From Thamnidium elegans (Eukaryota; Mucoromycota; Mucoromycetes; Mucorales; Mucoraceae), in NCBI GenBank assembly GCA_025201345.1, contig JAIXMG010000041.1, positions 62,001-126,000 of the forward strand: a stretch of DNA of 64,000 bases, given 5' to 3'. Within the stretch, counting starts at the first letter, position 1, and the number at the start of each line of letters is the position of its first letter. Positions 57,885 through 64,000 of the stretch are shown here, piece after piece. The notes under the pieces were generated by a model that did not search any database, was not told where the DNA came from, and worked only from the letters and a program-made list of their open reading frames with translations. A program made the translations under genes and the position numbers.

Positions 57885-58091
57885 ATGAGTACTGAATATC
57901 GTGATGTTAAAAAAATCGAAACGTTGCGTAAAAGATTGGATGAATTGGATGAACGTGATGATTCACTCTTGATTTGTTGTTGTGGTGAATACTCTGGAGC
58001 ATTTACGCAAGAGAGAGAACAAGAAAAAAGAAAATTGGACAGAGAATTTCAACTGGAATTGGCTAAACCTCTTGAACCTATGAAAGCTTAA
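57885..58091 (+). CDS. Small orphan protein with Cys cluster, 68 aa
   Basis: ATG-started frame with a TATATAAAAAGG element about 70 bp upstream and AATAAAAATAAA after the stop. The N-terminal half is a charged helix (VKKIETLRKRLDELDERDDS), followed by LLICCCGEYSGAF with three consecutive Cys and a second charged helix. The pattern of two helices around a Cys cluster suggests a small structural or metal-binding protein. No family is recognised. Confidence 0.6.
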   Translation: MSTEYRDVKKIETLRKRLDELDERDDSLLICCCGEYSGAFTQEREQEKRKLDREFQLELAKPLEPMKA

Positions 58092-58671
58092 TATTAATAT
58101 CTTCTTTACATATAATATTTTTTAATAAAAATAAATGTAATATTTAAACTAGTAAAAAATAAAGTATTTAGGAGCGTTTGTTTTGTTTTGGTTGAACGCA
58201 AATGTCGATTATTATAAATAATAAAAGTTTTGTGCGTGAGAACTTATAAATTAGATTGTAAGCAACCAGAAGGAAAAATTTTAAACGGACCATTAATCGT
58301 ATAGATTTCTTTTTACATACAGTCGATATACTTACAATTTTCAATAATCTTTTGATGTGTTACTAAAATACGATAAAGGAAGATTATTCCAAATACATCA
58401 TATGGTGTAGCTATTTCGTTACAAGTAGTGGTATACTTACCTGGTACTTATTATAGCAGTTTACTGTAAAAATAATTGCTTATAAGGATCAATATATAAT
58501 ATATAGAATATAGTGATGAAGAATTGTGGCAAAAAAGACGCCAATAGTACATAAGTAACAAGAAGATGAAACGCATAATTCACTAGATCGATTATTAGTA
58601 ATATAATTTATTATACGGAGGAAGAATAATATACTATAGTAAAGCATGTTTAAGCCTGTTATATGGACAAA
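58092..58671. other. Convergent intergenic region, no gene seen
   Basis: 580 bp of AT-rich DNA between the small Cys-cluster gene and the SRS2-like gene end. Poly(A)-signal-like AATAAA sequences occur near 58123; nothing else stands out. Confidence 0.45.
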
Positions 58672-61600
58672 TCAAAGGTTAAAATTATCATCCATGGGTT
58701 CTTTTTTCACTACTACTTTCAACCAGTCATCCTTGTTATTATCTTCATCACAAGGATATGGTCTTTTAAGCCCCACAGGAGAACTAGATGATGTTTGTCG
58801 CGCTGATGATGTATATGTATAGGTAGGAACTACGGTTATTTTTGTTTTTGGGCTACTCGAAGATGAGTAGGGTTGATAGAATGTGAATGTGCTAGTAGTA
58901 GGGACATTTGTGGATGTTGTTTTGGGTGTGGGTTGTGAGCTGGTGCTTTTAGGTATCTTGGAATCTCTTAAATAATCGTCTATAGGGACTTCCAATTTAA
59001 TTGTGTTGGCTAGCATTTTACGTAGCTCTTGATTCCATACGGGTGATGTCGTAGAATACAGATCTTTAGCCATATTTTCTAAGAACGGCGACATGCAGAC
59101 CGGTTTAAGTGATCCCCATTCGTTCACAGACCGGGGTGAGATGCAATATAGAAGGACTACATTGAGAAAAAAAAAATGTTAGTGTTATATACAGAAATAA
59201 AAAAATAGTTTTTTTTTTTTTTTTTTTTTTTTTAATAATTTACATTTGGATCTAGTCATTGCTACATAAAGGATTCTCCTACGTAGATACAATGCGTTAG
59301 GGGTTTTTTTTTCTTTTAAAAAAAATTTACTAAAACAACTTTACTTTTCTTCATTAAGGTCTCCTCCAGATGCAGGTATTATACCATCAATGCATGTTAC
59401 AACAAAAACGCAGGGCCACTCTAGACCTAATTAAATCTATTAGTATCTAATGTATAATTCAGGTACATTATTTGATTTAAGAACCTTTAGCAGCGTGAAT
59501 TGTTGATAAAGTAACTTTCTAAAAAAAAAGTTTAAATAAATTTATAGTTGTAATATGTATAATACATTACTGACCCCTCCCTTCTTTTCTGCTTGTTGTT
59601 TTGGATTTAAACAATTATCACAGTAGACTAAAAACTTTTCAACGTTTTGATTAGTTTCTTTGGGAGCCTGAGATAGAGGAATCTCCATTTCTTCTCTATT
59701 TGTATAATATAAATGATAAGAATATAATTAAAAATGCAGAAAACGATATATATATATATATATATACTCTTTCACCGGTTTAAGTAAAGGGTCATCGATT
59801 GGAACTACGGTAGTATAGCTAAGATCTTTAGCACTCTCTTCATCGCAATCACCCTCTTCTTCAGATATATCAGACCTAATTGTAGCCATGTTTACTAGTT
59901 CACTTAAATTCTTTAATCTTCCCAAATGATCTTTATAATAATGTTGCTTTAAATGTGCATAATAATTTGTATCTTCATAGATCGATTTCAGTATAACTGA
60001 TATTTCAGTCTAATAAAAATATAAGGTTAAAAAATTCATTTTACACATCAATTTCTTTTTTGTTACTTTATTTTCAATCATGTCTTGGAAATTTTGACAC
60101 AAATGTAGAAATTTGATTATTTCTTTACGGTCTGCGAAAAAGGAGTTTTGCTGACTGTTCAAGAATAAATGTATAGCTTCAGGTATAGATATTTGATTTG
60201 TCATACTCAAGCTTAGAATCATATCAATAGTACTTTGTCGAATACTTCGTTTAGGGATATTAATGATCCTTTTGAAAGAATTTATATTATATGGATCAAA
60301 AGCAAATCGAAGATAGGCTAGCATATCCTTGATCTCCATTCTATTAAAGAATCTGTCCCCTCCTTTCTAATATATATATATATATATATATCTAATTAAC
60401 AATCCATTCTATGTATATATATCTGTTACACTTACAAGGTTGAAAGGTATTTGATGTTTTCTTAAGATACGCTCAAATTGATGGGTTATAAAATTAGCAC
60501 GTATAAGAATAGCAATGTCTTTATACTGAATTAAACCCTGGGAATAATCAACAACTTTACTTATTTCATAAGCTACATATTCGGCTTGTTTTTTTTCATC
60601 AGCGGTTTTGATTAAAGATATTGGAATTCCAACAGGATTATTTGTGTATAGTGCCTTGTTCATTCGTTCAGCATCTAATATATATTGCTGTTTAAAAATA
60701 AATATAAATAAATAAAAGTATATATAGTCTACCTTGTAAAATGACATGTGTAGCTGACTCAACTAGTTTAGCACTACTACGGTAATTTCGCTCTAAATTA
60801 ATAGTAATTGTATTTTCGAAATCGTCTTGCATTTCTTGAAATACTTTATTTTTAGCAGACCTCCAACCGTATATAGATTGATCAGGATCACCGACTACAG
60901 TAATTGATTTATGAGTAGATTGAGACATTATCAGTTTTATAAGTTCGTATTGTGCAGAGCTAGTGTCTTGAAACTAATAAGAATGATTTAGTGTAATGAT
61001 ACTAAGGGAACATATATATATATATATACATACTTCGTCCACCAAGACACAATCAACAGATTGTACTGAATTAATCTTGTTATAAGACAATAATTCCGTT
61101 GTTCTTAATATAAGACCGCCAAAGTCCTAATAGTTAAAGGGTTGAATAATACTGTTTATAAATCAAGTAATACTATCTTACTATTATATTTCTTTTTTTT
61201 AAAACTTCTTCATAGGCTTGATAAAATATAGAAACGGCAGCTTTTAACGGTGAGGTAGCACCACTGTATATGTTTTGAAATCTAATATGATTTTCCCCTC
61301 GTTCTCTGGCCTTGTCTATTTCAAATATAATGGTTTCTAATATATACTATTACTATCAAATATATGCACACTGGTTTAAAAGGTGGGGGGGGGGGTTTAC
61401 CAATTTTGATCTGTCTGTCTGCATATTTAGCGGGTAAATCTTCGTCCGCCAATAATTCTTTTATGATTTCTCGTCTGCTTTTGACAAATGTTAGGGAAGC
61501 TTTTTGTTTTTTATTTTATTATTCGCCGTACCTTTTTCTTTCTTCTATAATTTTAAAATTGGGTTCCATATTGATATCTCGAGCGTTAAGACGTAAAATG

Positions 61601-61978
61601 GAACAACAAATGCTATGAAATGTACCAATTTGTATTAATTGTGTCAATTGAGGCCCAATAACCGTTTTTAATCTTTCTTTTAATTCATTAGCGGCCTTCT
61701 TTGTGAAAGTGACCACTATAATATCGAAAGGCAAAATTTTTTTCTCAAGAATTAGGTACGATACTCGACAAACTAATACTATATATATATATATATATTT
61801 TGGCTGTGAGTAAGTTGTAAAGTTCAAATATTAAAAATGATAAGAAAAAAAAACCTTTCGTCTTTCCAGATCCTGGGCCTGCTACGATCTGAAGAGATTT
61901 GGCAGTGGATAAGACGGCATCTCTTTGTATGCAATTAAGCGATCTTAAAGCATCGTGTAAATTTTTACTGTTGTTCAT
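58672..61978 (-). CDS. SRS2: Srs2-like UvrD-family DNA helicase
   Basis: 3'-5' superfamily 1 helicase that dismantles Rad51 filaments in yeast. Fourteen exons: 61978-61855, 61778-61532, 61474-61401, 61336-61182, 61126-61034, 60973-60733, 60674-60436, 60366-60067, 60009-59768, 59695-59575, 59518-59485, 59426-59345, 59278-59244, 59156-58672; 823 aa. Motifs in order: LNCIQRDAV (Q motif), GPGSGKT (Walker A), VVTFTKKAANELKERL (Ia), VDEFQDTSSAQ (II), GDPDQSIYGWRSA (III), LERNYRSS (IV), TLSTIHAAKGLEWPCVF (V), ILYVAMTRSK (VI). Motif V is split over exons of 34 and 82 nt. The Ser/Thr-rich C-terminus has no recognisable SUMO/PCNA motif. The helicase family is certain; Srs2 versus another UvrD-like helicase is likely but not proved. 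Confidence 0.9.
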
Positions 61979-62159
61979 TTAAAGAAAAAGAAGAAAGAAA
62001 TCAAACTGAAAAAAACTAAAAAAAGATTATAAAATGAGCTTCGCTGACGTAAGCATACATTTCCTTGTTTTTTTATGTTACATTTTCAGTGAATGAAGCG
62101 ATGTTAGTCCCAAAAATGGGAAACCGTGTTTACTACGGCGATTGTATTATTCGACGTGG
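61979..62159. other. Region between SRS2 and Fanzor-like pseudogene, with hairpins
   Basis: It contains an ATG plus short exon-like start on the plus strand (ATGAGCTTCGCTGAC at 62034-62048 followed by GTAAGC) and two small hairpins downstream of the pseudogene stop: CCCAAAAATGGG (62109-62120) and CCGTGTTTACTACGG (62124-62138). Confidence 0.4.
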
Positions 62160-63750
62160 TTAACCTCTTGAGTAAACTCTCGGCCTACCCATACCTTTCC
62201 AAATAGAAATCATATTCTTGGCAGCGTTGACATCGCGCTGCCATAGTGTATTACACATTTTGCTAACAAGCACACTACAGCCCTCGACACGAGCCACATT
62301 ATCTAAAGAATCAGTTTCACACCGATTACAAACACGCAAAGTCGATTAGTATAACAAGAAGGTCACCGACAGCTTCTCTCTTTTTTAAACATCTCCACAG
62401 ACCACAGCGTAAACCTTTCAATTTGACGGCATCCTTGCCAAACGTTCCGTTTCCGAAAACAAAGAGAAAAACCTTCGATTTGTCTTCTCCTTGGAACTTT
62501 AAAGGGTTCCATTTAACACGTCTTTAAAGTATGTACTATCCGTAAGTGTTGCATTGGTACATAAATTTGCAGCTTTGAACTTACCTTTTTTTCTGCTGTT
62601 GCTTCTTAGTATTCCTCTTTCTTTTATTATTTTTTCTTTTTCATCTCTTCTTCCTATTGTTTTTAGAAGTACCGTGTAATCAGGTAGCCTTTTAATAAAT
62701 GTACCTATAACAGACACTTTGTATAAACGGTCTAATACTCGTTTCCTTTGTTTTGATAACGTATTTACCATAATTCTCAGGTGTTCTTGTCCGCCTTGGT
62801 AAAGGTCGAAACAATATTTGGCAGTGTGTCGTCTATAGAAGGCGAATAAAGCAACCATATTGGCCAACATGTAGCTGGTATATGTACAGAAAGTGTCACT
62901 ATTCGCTATCTTACATGACTCAATTGCTGTGATATTTTCAAGATCTTCTTTTGTAGCAATTGTACAGACCATTGATGCTGTTAGGTGGTAATATTCTTTG
63001 GTATTACAACTTTTTATTTGATGCTCAATAAGATCAAGTCAAACAGCAGCGGCGTACAAGGGGTTTCTTCCCGGGCCAAGGAAAGTCAGTCTAAAAGTGT
63101 GTCTGATCTCTTCTATAAAGAGGTCTTGTAGTCCTAAGTCATGATTAGATATTGTGAATCTATCGTCTTTTTGATCGATCCGTCTGATCTTACGATATTC
63201 CCGAAAAGAATGCGATTCTTCCCATTAAGTAACAGCTGTTCAGTACTATAGTAGAAATCGAGTTTATATCTTCTGCTTGTTTTAAATTTCAAGATATATA
63301 TTTTCTGTTAAGCCCTCCGGTAAAGTTATATTAGTCGGCCATTTTGGACCCTTTTGACATACGTCTTGATAGTGATGCTTTTAATAGCACTATAATCCAT
63401 TGGCTATATAGTATAATAATATGATAGTATTTTTATTAGTGGTATACTTTTTAGAAATACTATATACCAATTTTTTATATCGTATTGCTCACCTTGAAAG
63501 TAGTTCATAATGTTGCTGGGCGGCAGTGTAATATTCGTAGCTAGGTAATCTTGCTGATTTGTGTCCTGTCTTACGAACTTTTTCTTTATCAGTCTTCATT
63601 TTTGCTTCAAAATAAGAAAACCTGCCACCATCGGCACTAATTTGTTAAGTTGGCATTTGAAATAATCCTTTAGCCAGTTTATTTTCAGTCTTTGCATACA
63701 CTGCTCGTAAAAAGTAGCATCTACCCCTTCTTTAAAATTATTAAACAACA
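62160..63750 (-). pseudogene. Decayed Fanzor/TnpB-like RNA-guided nuclease gene
   Basis: Fanzor proteins are eukaryotic relatives of TnpB with a RuvC nuclease fold. The C-terminal part reads RVCNRCETDSLD, then MCNTLWQRDVNAAKNM, i.e. the zinc ribbon plus the RuvC-III motif with Asp (62232-62234), ending at a TAA (62160-62162). Upstream in other frames are WNPLKFQGEDKSKVFLFVFG (62341-62511), a long block containing YYHLTASMVCTIATKE and FAFYRRHTAKYCFDLYQGGQ (about 62513-63180), and an N-terminal part with a GTGAGC donor near 63492. The RuvC-I motif is LGPGRNPLYAAAV, with Gly (63075-63077) where Asp is required. There is a TGA at 63039-63041, a frameshift near 62512, and a deletion/frameshift near 62340 before the zinc ribbon. 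It is therefore inactive. N-terminal extent is approximate. Confidence 0.75.
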
Positions 63751-64000
63751 TGACACTATACTTTCTGATTATAGCAGTGGTATTTATACCTTTTTCGGAG
63801 AGCTTTTTTTAAAAAAAAGGAGAGAAAAAAGAAAATATAATTGATTTATTATACATATTTTGCACTAGCTTTATACACTGCAGACATAAACAGGAATTAT
63901 TGATCTATTAATGTATTTATTTCAAAATATGTTTAAAAAAAAAAAGAAAATTGTGTGTGTGTGTGTGTGAGTGAGTGTGTGCGTGTATAAAAAAATAAAA
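63751..64000. repeat. AT-rich window end with GT microsatellite
   Basis: A T/A palindrome (63804-63818), then a GT/GAGT-type repeat at about 63952-63986. No gene seen. Confidence 0.6.

Overview
The window is nuclear DNA of a filamentous or early-diverging fungus. It is AT-rich, the genes are split by short introns (about 45-250 nt, GTAAGT-like donors and TAG/CAG acceptors), and long A or T runs are common between genes. Fungal-type families (Nha1 antiporter, His1, Ert1/Rds2, Ssk1/Mcs4, Con7, Sog2) together with the low GC and the homopolymer runs fit a Mucoromycota (Mucorales-like) genome best. That placement is inference; no species is claimed. All splice models were built by hand and each closes as one open frame.

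Layout. 1-12.4 kb: partial NMA111 protease (-), class II histone deacetylase (+), DNA polymerase delta subunit POLD3/Cdc27 (-), NAD kinase (-), Na+/H+ antiporter NHA1 (-), a WW-domain protein (-). 12.5-21 kb: Sog2-like RAM-pathway protein (+), oxidoreductase-like-domain protein (+), RACK1/Asc1 (+), HIS1 (-), ERT1-like zinc-cluster regulator (+), a secreted expansin/barwin-like protein (-). 23-31.6 kb: a small orphan gene, a PAM2-CUE-CCCH-Smr protein (+), a Con7-like C2H2 factor (+), Nas6/gankyrin (-), an acidic orphan (-), a RING-H2 ligase (-). 31.6-36.2 kb is gene-poor. 36.2-45.4 kb: an orphan coiled-coil protein (-), an Ssk1/Mcs4 response regulator with a degenerate kinase-like region (-), an MTH1-like Nudix hydrolase (-), SUMO (-), SCO1 (+). 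45.4-57.8 kb holds one orphan gene (-), a tRNA-Asn (-), a candidate 2.3-kb inverted-repeat element and gene remnants. 57.9-64 kb: a small orphan gene (+), a 14-exon Srs2-like helicase (-), and a decayed Fanzor/TnpB-like nuclease gene (-).

The genes are mostly unlinked housekeeping functions: DNA replication and repair (POLD3, Srs2, MTH1), protein turnover and modification (Nas6, RING ligase, SUMO, NMA111), stress signalling (Ssk1/Mcs4, RACK1), ion homeostasis (NHA1), metabolism (NAD kinase, HIS1, ERT1) and mitochondrial copper delivery (SCO1). The most notable structures are the Fanzor-like pseudogene at 62.16-63.75 kb with possible 3' hairpins, the AGCGAT-rich inverted-repeat element at 54.07-56.39 kb beside a 5'-less gene tail, the kinase-dead Ssk1/Mcs4 module, and exons of only 15 and 22 nt that encode conserved motif residues.
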